A DNA stretch of 64,000 nucleotides from Macropodus opercularis (lineage: Eukaryota; Chordata; Actinopteri; Anabantiformes; Osphronemidae), in the NCBI GenBank assembly GCA_030770545.1, contig CM061096.1, positions 12,443,501 to 12,507,500 of the forward strand, given 5' to 3'. Under the pieces are notes generated by a model, which was not told the DNA's origin, did not search any database, and saw only the letters and a program-made list of their open reading frames with translations. Below are positions 49,953 to 61,600 of this stretch, one piece after another (within the stretch, counting starts at the first letter, position 1; each line of letters starts with the position of its first letter). A program made the translations under genes and the position numbers.

Positions 49953-52042
49953 CTAGCGGGAACTCATAAATGGCTCCAACCAGCCCAGGTAGCGCGACAC
50001 CTTCTGGAAGATGTAGCCTCTGTTGCACTCTGCCCCTGAGGGCTGACTCACCACTCCAGTGAGGAAGAATACCTCCCTGTACAGCGTGAGCAGGGGGCTG
50101 CCGGAGCTCATGGTGCAGTCGGCGTTGGCCCGGGGAGTGGTACAACCCATTTTATTGGTCATCACGTTGGGGTGAGTCTCCAGACAGTCTGGCAACCGGC
50201 GGTACTCTAGGGCGTTAAGGGTGAGCGGGCCCTGGAAAGCAGATACCTGGTTGGGGTCTTTCCAGCCGGTGACCACGGCAGGGAGCTCTCCCGTCATCAA
50301 GACGCTCTCAGCAAAGTCTCTTTCCGGTAGACAGGCAGCAATCACGTTTGTCTTGAAGATAATTCGGTCACGGAGCTCGATCACGGCCAGATCGTTTTCA
50401 GGGCGACCCTCCACATAGCGCGGGTGGACATGGATTAATTTAGTATACAGAGTCTGCTCACCATCTTCACTGTTGGTGCTGCGCTTGCCTGAGGACGAAC
50501 AGGACATTCAGGCTGATGATGTTTCATAAAACTCTTTGGCTTATTCCAAAAAAACATCTGCAGCCACTTTGACACTGAGTTCTGTAATTTAGCAAGTAAA
50601 AATTCAGAACATTTGTAACTAATGAGGCCTGTAAAAAATGAATTAGGATTATTTGCATTTAATCAACAAATCGATTCAATTTAGAAACGAACCAGTGCAG
50701 TAACAGAAATGCAGATGTTAGAGCAGTATTCGTTAAAACCGTGTGGTCGTGTGTGTTGTCTACTCACCGACGGCCACATTGAAGCTGGAGTATTTTCTGG
50801 CACACTGAGCAGAAGTCAACACCAGGTTCTCCTTCAGAATGACTCCACTACAGAAACCTGCAGACTCTGAACTTTTCAGGAGAGCCTGAAAGCAACACGA
50901 CAAACCTCATAGTTACACAACAGCGTGAAATCTTCGGCTCCAGTATCTTGATCTTTAGTATCCTACCTGCCAGGGACACTCTGAAGATGAACAGGTGAGT
51001 CCTTCAAAGTTTTTCTGGGCATTGGTTGCCAGTCTGTCCTCCCACTGTCTTGGTCTACTCACCTTACCACACGGAGAACTGACTGTAAGAACAGTGAGAC
51101 AGAGTTGGGCTTTTTTTCTCCTCTTATTTTATTTCTCCTAATCTAATAACAGACACGGTCGCACCTGCAGGCTCACACTTATCCTTGTCTGTGCGGCTCA
51201 GCTTCCACCCACGGGCGCAGGAACACTCATAGGACACGTAGCCTGGTTTACAGAACTGGGAGCAGCCTTTGTTCTTCTCCAGAGTGCACAGAGTCTGATC
51301 TGCATCGTGGAAACAGAGCGAGGTGAAGCACGCGGCGTGAAAAGGAAAGACACAGAGGATCAAGCAAAACTTGGGGCGGCACCTTTTTCGCAGTGAAACC
51401 CTGTGAAGCCGGACTTGCAAACGCAGTCGTATCCTCCCACGCTGTCTGAGCACATGGCTCCATTCTTGCAGGGTTTCTCTGCACACTGGTCTCCGTCTGA
51501 GTAAAGACAGAACGTGTGTGAGAGGCTGCAATGTGCTGCTAATGACTGTACAGTGATGGGAAAGCGTTTTAACACAGCACTTACCCACATAGACCGACCA
51601 GAAGATATCCTGCAAGAGGAAACATCGTTAGAGGTGCAGAAGCATAATAAGTTCCAAGGTCAGAAGAGACAGAGCTCACCGTTCGGTACGAGTCCTGGAA
51701 GAACTTTCGGGCCTCGTCATAGGTGCACACCCTCTCCATGCAAGCCTGCTCCAGGCTGGAAGCAGAAGCGGGGTTGCTGCCATCGATGTTCCTCTTCTGG
51801 CGCAGGATCAGTGAGTGGGCCTGCTGCTTGTCCACAAACACTGGAAGGACAGTAAATGACTCAGCTGGTGCACACACAGCAAACAGAAGAACGGCTCTCG
51901 TCACAGGTTCCTGCTCTACCAGGTGTGGTCCACCTTGCATGAGTCTCATCCGGCGCCTCTCACCTGTCTCAGGGGGCTGGAACGCTGCTAAAGCTCCAGC
52001 CAGCAGACACAGCAGAGCGGCAGATGTTGGTGAGGAGAGCAT
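49953..52042 (-). CDS. proz: Protein Z-like vitamin K-dependent family protein with inactive protease domain and degenerate Gla domain, 8 exons
   Basis: Predicted secreted plasma protein. Exons on the minus strand: 52042-51964, 51840-51680, 51609-51585, 51496-51383, 51299-51165, 51082-50967, 50885-50768, 50488-49953. They total 1284 nt and give 427 residues, all in frame. The eight-exon plan, with a 25-nt third exon, is that of the F7/F9/F10/PROC/PROZ family. Order: signal peptide (1-20), propeptide ending RQKR (43), Gla-like segment (44-80), FW helix (83-84), EGF1 (93-124), EGF2 (131-168), protease-like domain (about 200-427). His57 is Gln (TSAQC, 237). Asp102 is kept (NDLAVIEL, 282). The Ser195 region reads CTMSSGSP (374-381), with Ser in place of Asp194. 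No R-IVGG activation site precedes CPWQ (207-210). Loss of protease function plus NDLxxxEL and FLTGVxSQP resemble protein Z. The alternative is another fish inactive paralogue such as factor VIIi. Start ATG 52042 has a good context (caccATG). Confidence 0.87.
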
Positions 52043-52204
52043 GGTGACGCTGAAGGAAGACCCGGATCTACGCGTACTCCTCCAACACGTCAGACTGTTG
52101 AACCACATCCAGTCACAACACGGTTGAAATATGACCTCATGAGAAACACGAACATAAAGATGCAGCTTTTTTCAGCGCGCGTAAGGTGATGAGACGTGGT
52201 CGCT

Positions 52205-52238
52205 GCGTTGTCGTGGCAGCCGCGTTGTCGTGGCAGCT
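52205..52238. repeat. 17-bp tandem duplication
   Basis: Two adjacent copies of gcgttgtcgtggcagc[c/t], differing only in the last base, 163 bp upstream of the protein Z-like start codon. Confidence 0.85.
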
Positions 52239-53216
52239 GCGGTTTATGAAGATGATCAAACCTGATCTTTGGGGAACAGAGTCGACATCACTGAGCTGCT
52301 CAAGAAGTTTGGTTTAATGGAGCCAGCGTTTCACATATCGCTTTACCTCTGTCTTTCTCCTTCTCATTAGTCTTAATGGGAATCAGATTAACTGCTTCAG
52401 ATGTGTTGTGCTGTGTGTATTATGTCCACAACTCAATAGAGAGCAGTTTTATGGCTTAATTTAAATTTAATGACACCCTCTCTAATGGCTGCATTCATCC
52501 AGAGGCACCGGATGCTGTACACACACACACCACTTTGATTCAGTATATGTGTGATTGAGGTCGACCAAGCCAGCTTTTAAAGATCAGTTTGATTATATAT
52601 GATTGGTTTGGAGGTTCTATTAGACAGTGATCTCATATTCAATCAATAAAATGGGTTCTAACTAAAAGCTGATCTAAAAACTGCATTAGCAGTAATAAAT
52701 CCTATAACTGCAGCTTCCCAGTGTTTCATCACAGAGTTTTACCCAGATGATGACGTTTTGTGTTAGTTATGAATAATGTATGAGAAATGATGACCTCACT
52801 GCGTGTGACTGGTCACCGTAGATGTGACATCATCGGGCGTAAACCCTGTTTATTTACAGACTGTTGAGGATTCGTAGACTAACTGACTTTTACATAACGC
52901 GGTCTGATGTTGTCATTGACTGAACGTGAGTGTTTCATGGACCCTGGGCCTGTTTTGTGCTGCCTGTAGCCTCGTAGCATTAGCTCATGCTGTTAGAAAA
53001 CAAAGACGGAGGCAGGTCTGGGTCAGCGCATCCTCGGATCTGCTCTAATAAACCAGACCCGGTTTATTCGCTACATTGTAACATGTCAACGACAACATTC
53101 ACGGAGTCGTCACAGCTTCAGGGCGGGTCAGCTCTGCGAGTCTGACTAACGGGTCTGAGTCCCGGGGCGACGGCAACACAAACAGCAGCCGAAGAGAAGA
53201 GATGCTCGGAACCTAC

Positions 53217-53400
53217 CGGTCCAGGCGGGTCGCGTCACCAGATTCGGGCCAGATTCCCACAGCAGCGTCCTGTACGGATCGGGCCTCTCGATCCAAAACA
53301 AGAGATGACGACCAGGTCGAAGCCTGCGCACTGTATCCACTCACTGTTTACTGCATGTGGACAGTGTAATGACAAAGGGGAGCCACCGAGGGGCGCTGTG
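53217..53400 (-). promoter_or_regulatory. proz: Candidate non-coding first exon/promoter of the protein Z-like gene
   Basis: A small CpG-rich zone ends, on the minus strand, in a donor (gaccg|gtaggt) at 53217. The start-codon exon has a plausible acceptor (cttccttcag) just 5' of cgtcaccATG. A 5'UTR intron of about 1.2 kb is therefore possible. The exon start is unknown, and the zone could belong to an unrelated transcript. Confidence 0.25.
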
Positions 53401-56400
53401 GGACAAGCCTCACAGTCAGCCCGCAGTACAAATGTTGGCCTGAAGGAGCAGGTGAAGGTTGGATTTATACAGAGAAATAATGTAAATAAAATAAAATAGG
53501 ACTGGAGGGAGCGATACATCTTAAAAATGATTTGTGTAAATATTTTCGTTATTATTTGTTTATATATTTTAAAAGGAGAAGGAAAACATAATAAAGAACA
53601 TTCTCTAATTTAACATCTGTTAAAAATGTTAAAATCTGTGGCTGGATTTGACTTAACACACATGGGAGGAAAACCAGAGCAGAGTTCTCTGAAGTTCACA
53701 CTTAGTCTAATTAAATGTGATCTGCAATAACAACTGCGACAACAGCAGCCAGTGGACAGCAGAATATTTACAGCTAGAATAAGGGCCCAAGGATTTGTAC
53801 TGTAAAACATCAAATTCATTAAGAAAGAGGTACAACCTGGATTTTGATCTGTTGCATATTTAATGTCAAACGTAGTTGACTTGTGTTTCCTGCTGTTCAA
53901 ACTAGGTCACTGAGGCCATGCTTTCAAACGTGCTCCTTAGTGGCCTTATTTCAATGGGATTGTTTGTGAGAGCAATGTAATTTGCAGACAGGGCCGTGGG
54001 GCTTTCGTCTCAGCTGTAGCCGTGTTAAATGTCTCCATTTCCCAGGTCTAATAACAGAGGTATTACACGAACCTGCTCTAACCAGCTGCTCTCTGCTGCT
54101 GGACGGGGGACAGGTCGGTCCAGAGAGACACGCACCGGACCAGGGGTGGGGGGACTGAAAGGACAGCTTGTCTCGGCCTGCAGATGTGTAAATGATGTGG
54201 ATTGAGATGATTTCCCCTGCGGATGTGTGGTCTGAGTTGCTTGTGCTTTGGAGAACATGTGCGGTCTGAAGCGTGTATATGCGAGCATGCAGGAGTAGCA
54301 GAATCTTCCCTCAGTTATGTTTTATTCAGCATCCCGTCCTGGTACTGTCTCTCGGCCTCCCTCCCTCACGCTTGCTCTCGTTCCTTGCCACTCTCATTAT
54401 TCTTTAGAGTGCCAGCTCTAAATTGGAGTCGAGCAGGAAGAAAAGACCAGCACAGCGCTGACGTGTGTCCTTGCTGACCCATTCCTCTTCAAACACTACA
54501 CGCATCCATATTTAATGCCACCGGATACTTTATAATAGATTCAACAGATTTCCTACATGTTGCTTGGCATTAACAGGATGCCAATACCCAAGGTCTCAAC
54601 AACTAAAGAGTAGGTTGTCATAAAATGTTCATTGGACCCAGAGGAATCTAAATGACTTTGCTGCTTGCCTGATTTTTCATCCAGTGTCATTTTCAGGTCA
54701 GAAATTACATTAGCCCAGTTGTTTGGGTGTTTTAAATATGTGCAGGGCTGATGGTCCTTCCCGTGAGCTGCAACTGTACTTTGTATCCAGGCTTACGTTT
54801 GCAGTCGAGTCGAGTGTTACTCATGTTCAGCGCATTGCTTCTTTTATTAAAGCAATGCCCCAAACAGAGACAAGACACAGGAGCGTAAATGTCAACATGC
54901 AAATCTCCAAATCGGTGGCGTCTGAACACCAACAACACGTTGAGCGCGACGCGTTTGTGCGTGTAATACGGTCCGGGGAGAACCTGAAGGTGGGAGGTCC
55001 CCAGGGGATGAGCCTCATGATGACGTAATGCGTTAATGTCACTTACACACTGCTGCCCCTACTGCCGACCTCATGCTCGTGTGCCAGTATGACCACACTA
55101 GTTTGGCTCCTTCCATGTTGAACCCAACTGTAAACACCATCCTACACTCCCCACAATCTAAGCACCAGAAGATTACATGTAATCGAGTTAGTGTGACAAG
55201 GATCAATGATGATGTTGCATTAAGTACTGTAGAGAAGGCAGGCATTACCCCTGTGGGGGTCTTTCACATCTACTCCAGCTACTCTTGAAGAATCACCTTC
55301 CTCTGTCCCACATTTCTGTGTGATCAATTCACGTCAGCCGGCCATATTTTATTTAGCACTTAATCGCGGTGCTCCCCTCGCCGCGCTCCCTGCAGCTCGT
55401 TTGTTCACATGCAAGGCAGAGCGTGTGACGTCTCTCCTCGACTAGCCTCGCTCTTTCCCGCTTTTCCTTCTCTTTCCTGCATCTAATTCCAGTGCTATTC
55501 AGCAGAAGCGGGGCGGCCATTACTGGGCAGTGCTGTAATTAATTCCTCCTTTTACTCGGTGCCCTCCGTCTGATGGGTAGAGGAGGTTCAAGATGCCGTA
55601 AATGAAACTCCAAGGAGCTTTTAAGATCCTCTTTTGTGAACCCTGGCTTTTCACAAACTCAGTGACTCATGGGCTCTTTTGTCCCATAAAAATCCTCTTT
55701 CTTTCCCACTTCCTTTAGTGCAACTCTTTAATCTTGTCTGCCTCCAGGTCCTTGTCGCAGCCCCCTGCGCTTCCCTTTCAAATGATATTCAGTATCTCGC
55801 TCAGACAGCAGAGCGGATCAGAGCGTGGTGCTGTTTGCTCAGACCTGCGTAGGCCCAGATTGTGCTGAACAGGCAGACAGAGACCCAGCTGACAGCTCGC
55901 TAAACGGACACGATGTTTCACTGCACTCGTGCCAAGCTGCGCTGTCATGTAGCAGCCCCTGAAAGCCGAAAGGACACTGTCAGTGATTTATAGTGTTAAT
56001 ATTTCATCTTTTACGATACTAGACTACAGACAACAAAAAAGGTTTGAACATGGAGGACACGTCACAGAGCCGAGAGTGTGGTTGGGAGGATGGTGTTATT
56101 GTCTCATGTGGATGGAGTTGTGAGTCCTAAGGTGGAGTAGACACAATTCCTTCAACTTTGGCTCACGCGCCCACTTGGATCCAAGGATGGTCTGATCAGG
56201 TGGTCAGACTCCGAAGGTCACTGTGACTTCACATCGGTGGATTATAGTGTAGATGAAACTAAAGGATGGACTGTAAAACATTGATGGACAAATTGGAGAA
56301 ATGTGATTTTCTGTTGCAGCAGCTATCAAAGCAAGAAACAAACCTCGAGCTGGGATCTGTCTTAATGAATAATACTTGTGTTTTTCAGTGTCAGCTCGTG

Positions 56401-56486
56401 CTCATTAACACATTTTTGCTGGAGCCACAGACACTTGCACTGCATGACAAATTAGACTCAAGAGCCAGTCCCAACCCCCACTCCCA
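53401..56486. other. Intergenic region between the protein Z-like gene and gpr139
   Basis: No supported coding sequence. Composition alternates between AT-rich and moderately CpG-rich blocks (55360-55450). Confidence 0.5.
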
Positions 56487-56527
56487 CGCACACACACACA
56501 CACACACCCCCCACACACACACACACC
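56487..56527. repeat. (CA)n microsatellite
   Basis: CA repeats interrupted by a C6 run. Confidence 0.9.
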
Positions 56528-56739
56528 CGTCCAATCACATGTACTTTTACTGTATGTTATGCAAGTAGGCTCCTTGACAAACTATGGTCACTGGACAGTA
56601 AATGGAAACAATGACATGACAAGGGCAAAGTCACTCCATCGTTTTCCAGCTGAGCTGAACCTGCTTGCATCTTTCCTCATCATCTTACACTCATCTCCTG
56701 CATCCATCAGCTGCTGTGTGTTCAATTCCTTCAAACAGG

Positions 56740-57150
56740 AGCATGCTACCTCTCTCTGTCTCTCTGTGAGCATCCCTCAGTCTCCCGCCTGTCGCCTCCA
56801 CTCTCCGTCTCCGTCTCCGTCTCCCTCACTGCTTTCCATAGTGCCCTTGCTTTCGTGTCTACCTTCCTCTCCCCTTCCCTCTTTCCTCTCTCTGTCCTCC
56901 TCCTCCTCCTCCTCCTCTGTGCTGGACTCGCTCTCATTCCCCCTCGCTCACACACACTCAGGCAGCTTCCTCCCCTCTCCACTCCTACCTTCACACTCAC
57001 CTCTTCGCGCCTCCCTCTCCGCTCCTCGCCTCCTTCCTTTCCATCACCTACTAACACATATCATCTCCCTCGCATCCCCCCTCCGTCTGTTGTCTCCCTC
57101 TCCCTACACGCTGTCTCTCCTCCATCTCTTCCATTGTTCCCGCTTTCTCC
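56740..57150 (+). repeat. Long pyrimidine-rich tract upstream of gpr139
   Basis: About 400 bp of C/T-dominated sequence including a TCC repeat near 56898-56922. The composition removes stop codons in several frames. It lies 180-590 bp before the gpr139 start codon. Confidence 0.8.
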
Positions 57151-57325
57151 CCATACTCAACCTTGCTGTCTCGCACACACGCACGCATACACACACTCAT
57201 GCTGATTGGCAGCCAAGGACAGAGCACCCTCTCTCTCATACCGGCTACCAGGCAGTTTGCTTGTGTGGCCAGGCTACTTGACACTGAGCTCAGCTGAGGA
57301 AGAGGACTGGGAAGAGGAAGAGGCC

Positions 57326-57473
57326 ATGGAGCACAACCACATCTTTCCCGTTTTTTCCCAAAACGGGAGCACCTGGGGCCCGGGGAAGCTCTCCTCTGAG
57401 GTTGCCCAGGGATGCCCTCTAGGACCACTGCCTGTCATCTACTACAGCGTCCTGCTCTGTCTCGGCCTGCCAG
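57326..57473 (+). CDS. gpr139: GPR139, first coding exon (gene continues past the window)
   Basis: GPR139 is a brain-enriched class A receptor, best known in the habenula and reported to respond to aromatic amino acids. This exon codes for 49 residues plus one base. It starts MEHNHIFPVFSQNGS (N-glycosylation site NGS) and ends in the beginning of helix 1, PVIYYSVLLCLGLP, which closely matches human GPR139 PVVYYSLLLCLGLP. The exon ends at the same place as I recall for human GPR139 (LGLP|ANIL). The donor is CCAG|gtaaaa. No match to the second exon, which carries helices 1-7, was found in the remaining 6.5 kb, so the gene is truncated by the window edge. The ATG is preceded by gaggcc (good context). 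GPR142, the close paralogue, has a different N-terminus. Confidence 0.9.
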
Positions 57474-58597
57474 GTAAAACGCACGTCTCATCACATGCAC
57501 GTCGTCCTCTGTGTTAATTTGCTCCTATGTTTCATTGGTGCTTGCATCAGTCGTTTGCAAGGCTCACGCTTGCATCTTGATTTATTAAGGACTTGTTTGC
57601 ATGTTTAAGTGACTGAGTGTCGTGCACAGCTGCTCCCGAGTGTCACTCTTTGCACGCACCTTGTTGATTTGTCGTTCTGACCTTGTGGCGAGCTCCTTGT
57701 GCACGAACCTGTAGGTGTTCTCTGCATTTATTCGTCTGAGCTTGTCTGTTCAGAGTTACTTTGGACATCTGTCTCTTCAACGTGGAGAAGAAAAGCAACA
57801 ATATGTGCAGAGCATCATTAAATCTGGCTACCAGTGCGTGATTGTTTCCCACAAACAAAAACAACACAGAATAGGAAAGTTCAGGTTACGCGGTTCCTCT
57901 AGATGACCTGAATTAATGACGCCTCCTTGTTGTGACTACACCCTTGAGTGATTAGACCGTTCACTGTTATTGTCCTGCCTCCATCCCACCGTGTGATCTA
58001 TGAACACTGACCTACTCTCACATAGGCAGGCGAAGTGGTGTCCGTGTGCAGGGAACGTGGGAGTAAAGAGAGAAAAAGGAAGACGTCGGGGAGGTCACAT
58101 CTAGACAGACACTGGGGTAGAAATGTTGAAACTGTCTGTGACACCTACTTCCAGTCTGATTTGGAGCAGCTCCAAATGCTGAACAGCTCAATTTGTTACA
58201 TTAGTTTGATAAGAACTGAATGTACAGTTTATTGGCTTTCATTTGATTGGACCTTTAGTCTCCTACTATATTAACATGCACCTCTGAGCCTGTTCTGAGA
58301 TGTTATCAACAAACTAAGCTGTTCTGGTTCAATACAAATCTGCTATGCTAAGTGAAAAGCTGTCGTACGCCAAGACTGCAGATGCTCCAAAGATCTGCTG
58401 TCTTGTAAAAGTAGTCTCTCTTTCCGATGAAGCATCACCTAATTGTTTCTCCAGGATTGCAAATCAAGTCTAGCACAAGCAATTCCTCCTTCTGCCGACA
58501 TCTTAAAGTTTGTCCTGAGCTTTATTCGATTGTGCCGCTGAGCCGTCTTTACAAATGCAATTGCAGCTGTTTGTTTAATCACTGAGCAACAATAACT

Positions 58598-58618
58598 CGA
58601 GATTGTAATGCAATCTCG
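58598..58618. repeat. Near-perfect palindrome CGAGATTG-5 nt-CAATCTCG
   Basis: 8-bp perfect arms separated by taatg, inside an AT-rich, homeobox-site-rich block of the gpr139 intron. Confidence 0.8.
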
Positions 58619-61600
58619 CTATAGTTGTCGGGATTAATGGCGGAGTCGAGTGCGTCGGGCTGATGCTTGGCAGCAGCGAGTTCAACTGATTCAATCATTA
58701 TGACACAGCTCGTTCCACTCAAGCTGAATCATGAATGTTTCATGAGCGTTGCATGTGTGAGTAGCAGCAGCGTGACCTAGAGACCCGCACATATTTAATG
58801 CTCTCAGCGGCGTACAGGTTGTTACCTTTATTATTAGCCTGCCTTTCATTAGGTGACAGCAACGGGGCCTCACGTCGGTGCGTTTCTCACCGATTTTGAC
58901 CTTTACGCCGGGGGTCACATCAAGAGCACAGAGCCGTGTGACTACAGTGTGACCTCGAGAAGCAATCTGCCTGGAAAGAGAATGAACAAGGAGGTAGAAG
59001 GAAGATAGGACACCTAGAAAAGGAAGAAGAGGAAGAAGAGATCTTAAAGGGAGAGAGTGATCAGAGCAGTAATAGAGAAAGAGAGAGAGATTTATAGCAG
59101 CAGAGCCAGTGAAGTAGCACCTCTGGGCCCTGAGTGGGGGAGGTACAGACGACAGAGCCCAGACGAATTGTCACATTTTTAATTAATCGCTAACTCGCCC
59201 TCTCTCTGCTCGCTACACCACACTGCTTGAGACGGAATAGACGTGTGCCGGCATAGCAAACGGCACAATGGGGGAGTTTTTGACATGTGAGGATTACAGT
59301 GGAGTGAAGTGAGCTCCCTGTGATGAATAGCATGTTGACGTGGGGAGCCAGCAGCTGATAATCAATGCTGTGTGACATAACCGGGTGCTCTGAATGCTCA
59401 AGCAATATTGTTTGAGGTGCTCAACACAGTAACGGCGCCTAAAGACATTTTACCAGCTCGTATACATTTCCGATCGCTTGCGTTCGGTGGGATTTATTAA
59501 CTCAGCTTCCTGCAAACGGCTGTTTTACACTGGAATGATTCACAAATTTGCCAAATCTATGAAGATTAAATTAAATTCTACTGCAATCTACTGAATAATT
59601 AACACATCTTTAATTAGTGAGGTGGCTTTGACAAATGCCTTTTTCTAATATTTGCATGTTGCACGTTTTGTCTATCTTATAATTTAGTGCTAAAATAATA
59701 CTCAGATGTCTTTTAGCAGCCGTTCCTGAACTCAGTCAAGGTGTCATTGAATGTGTGGGACATTAACAAGTGGTTCTTCTGTTGGAGGAATGTAGAGACG
59801 AACATACATGTGTTCACGGGCTGCAATAAGTGTTGGTGCCTCCCTTTCCTCCGTTAAGCGTCTCTCCGTCAGTGTTGCTGTTCAGCAGTAAAAGTGAAAC
59901 TGAGAAGCACCTCCTCCCACTCCCACTCATCCACCCACCCCGGTGGGAAAGGTCACGGATGTTCAGCGCTAACAACCTGCTGCTCCACGTCGCAGTGTAG
60001 GTCAGGTGTCAGCCACAACCTAACAGAGGGTTGGGTTCCATCCATTTTCAGTTTGGTCGGCTGTCAATCTGAGCCAGCGAGGTGATGGTGCAGTGGCGCC
60101 TTGTTAACGAATACTATCACTCTACAAGTACAGCTTGAGCTCACAAGCACGTGAGAGAAAAGGAAATGATGTGAAGGTTTGTGCTTAAACAGGGACAGAG
60201 TGGAGAGAATATACAGAGCACTCAGTACATCACACGGAAGACGGATGAGGGCTGGAGCTCTGGTTTGTCTCCAGTGTGCAAAAGTGAAAAGAGAAATGAG
60301 AGAGAGGGAGGCAGAGAAGGGTCGAGCATCTGCTGGACATGGAGGAAACGGACCAGAGAGGGCGCAACAGCCGAGAGGAGGCAAAAGCGAAAAGGGGATG
60401 TTGTCAGAGGCAATAAACAAAGATGTTGACGCAGGGAGAGAGCTAGCTAAAAACCCGATCGGAGAATTGTATGATTTCAGCGTGTCCTCTGTAGCATGTT
60501 CCTTACATCCCCTACATTCACCTGCCACGGCAGACGGCAGGGTTACAATCCACAGGGGACAGACATCTCCACCTAGCCTTCCTTCACCGTGGTCTGTCTG
60601 TGAAATAGACGGCTGTAGAGGTGAGCAGACGGGAGAGTACTGCAGTTGCATCACTATCATCAGGTGCAAACAGGGACTTGTTCTCTTAATATGCCCATTA
60701 AACATAAATGTGCCGTATCGGAACATGTTTCGTCGTAGGAGCACTGTTTCCTTTATTCCATCAACTCTGAGATCTCACATCCCACAATGAAACGTGTCTT
60801 ATTAACCTCATCGCCTTTGCAGATCACGATGAGCCTGATTTTCACACGTGAACATTGAAAAAAAGGGACTTTGCTTCATGATTTAAAGCAGAATTCAAAC
60901 TTCAGTTTACGTTTTCTCCCTCTTTGTGGCTTCAGAGCAGGGATGTGCTCCTGGTTTCTGTACAGGGGAATTAAGGAATCGTCCTGCTTTATGTCCAGTG
61001 TGACACTTACTGAAGACAAAGGGGAAATGGTTGTCATCAGGAACAAAGTGCCCGTGACCTTTGAAGTAAGCTTTGATATTCACCCCTCTCTCTCTTTCTC
61101 GCCTCTTCCTTTCCTCCCACTGTCTCGCTGGTCTCTTTACCTTCCTCTCCGTCTCGGTCTCTATCTCTGTCTAATCCTTTTCTCTATTCCTTCTTGATCA
61201 CCTACCTTCTTGAAATTCTCTGTGACCTTCCTCACACCACTCTAAGCCCTCTTCCCCCTTTTCTCCTCTCCTCTTCTCCTTTTAACCCACACATAAGTCA
61301 CCAAAGCCAAACCTTAATTTCCTCCAAATGACAAAAATAATCCTTAATTTTAATGGCCGTTCTCTTTTCTACAGGCATATTATTTCCCTTTATCTGTGTT
61401 ACGCAAGGCCCATGAAAAGGCCTGACTAGCGTGGAGGAAGCGGCACGCGTGAAGGGTTAAGCTGCACAGCGTCGTCTGAACACGTCCCTTCGGTGGTAGG
61501 ATGACTCAGCCTCGTTACACACCTCAGGGAGCACGCCGTGCCCTCTCTTTTCCCGCTGAACAACGTCAGCGGCCCTGTGCCCCGTTATAATAGAGACGCA

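Noticed and set aside
49953..52042. Calling the protein Z-like gene an active factor VII, factor X or protein C
   Set aside because: His57 is Gln, Asp194 is Ser and the activation site is missing, so an active enzyme is excluded.
53384..53398. CTCF-like ccaccgaggggcgct
   Set aside because: Two core positions are swapped relative to the consensus; too weak to list.
56559..57281. 240-codon open frame, Ser/Leu/Pro-rich
   Set aside because: Low-complexity translation of the pyrimidine-rich tract; no conserved motif.
60064..60790. Overlapping open frames of 226 (-) and 203 (+) codons
   Set aside because: Both are compositionally biased and unlike known families. They lie inside the gpr139 intron without splice or motif support.
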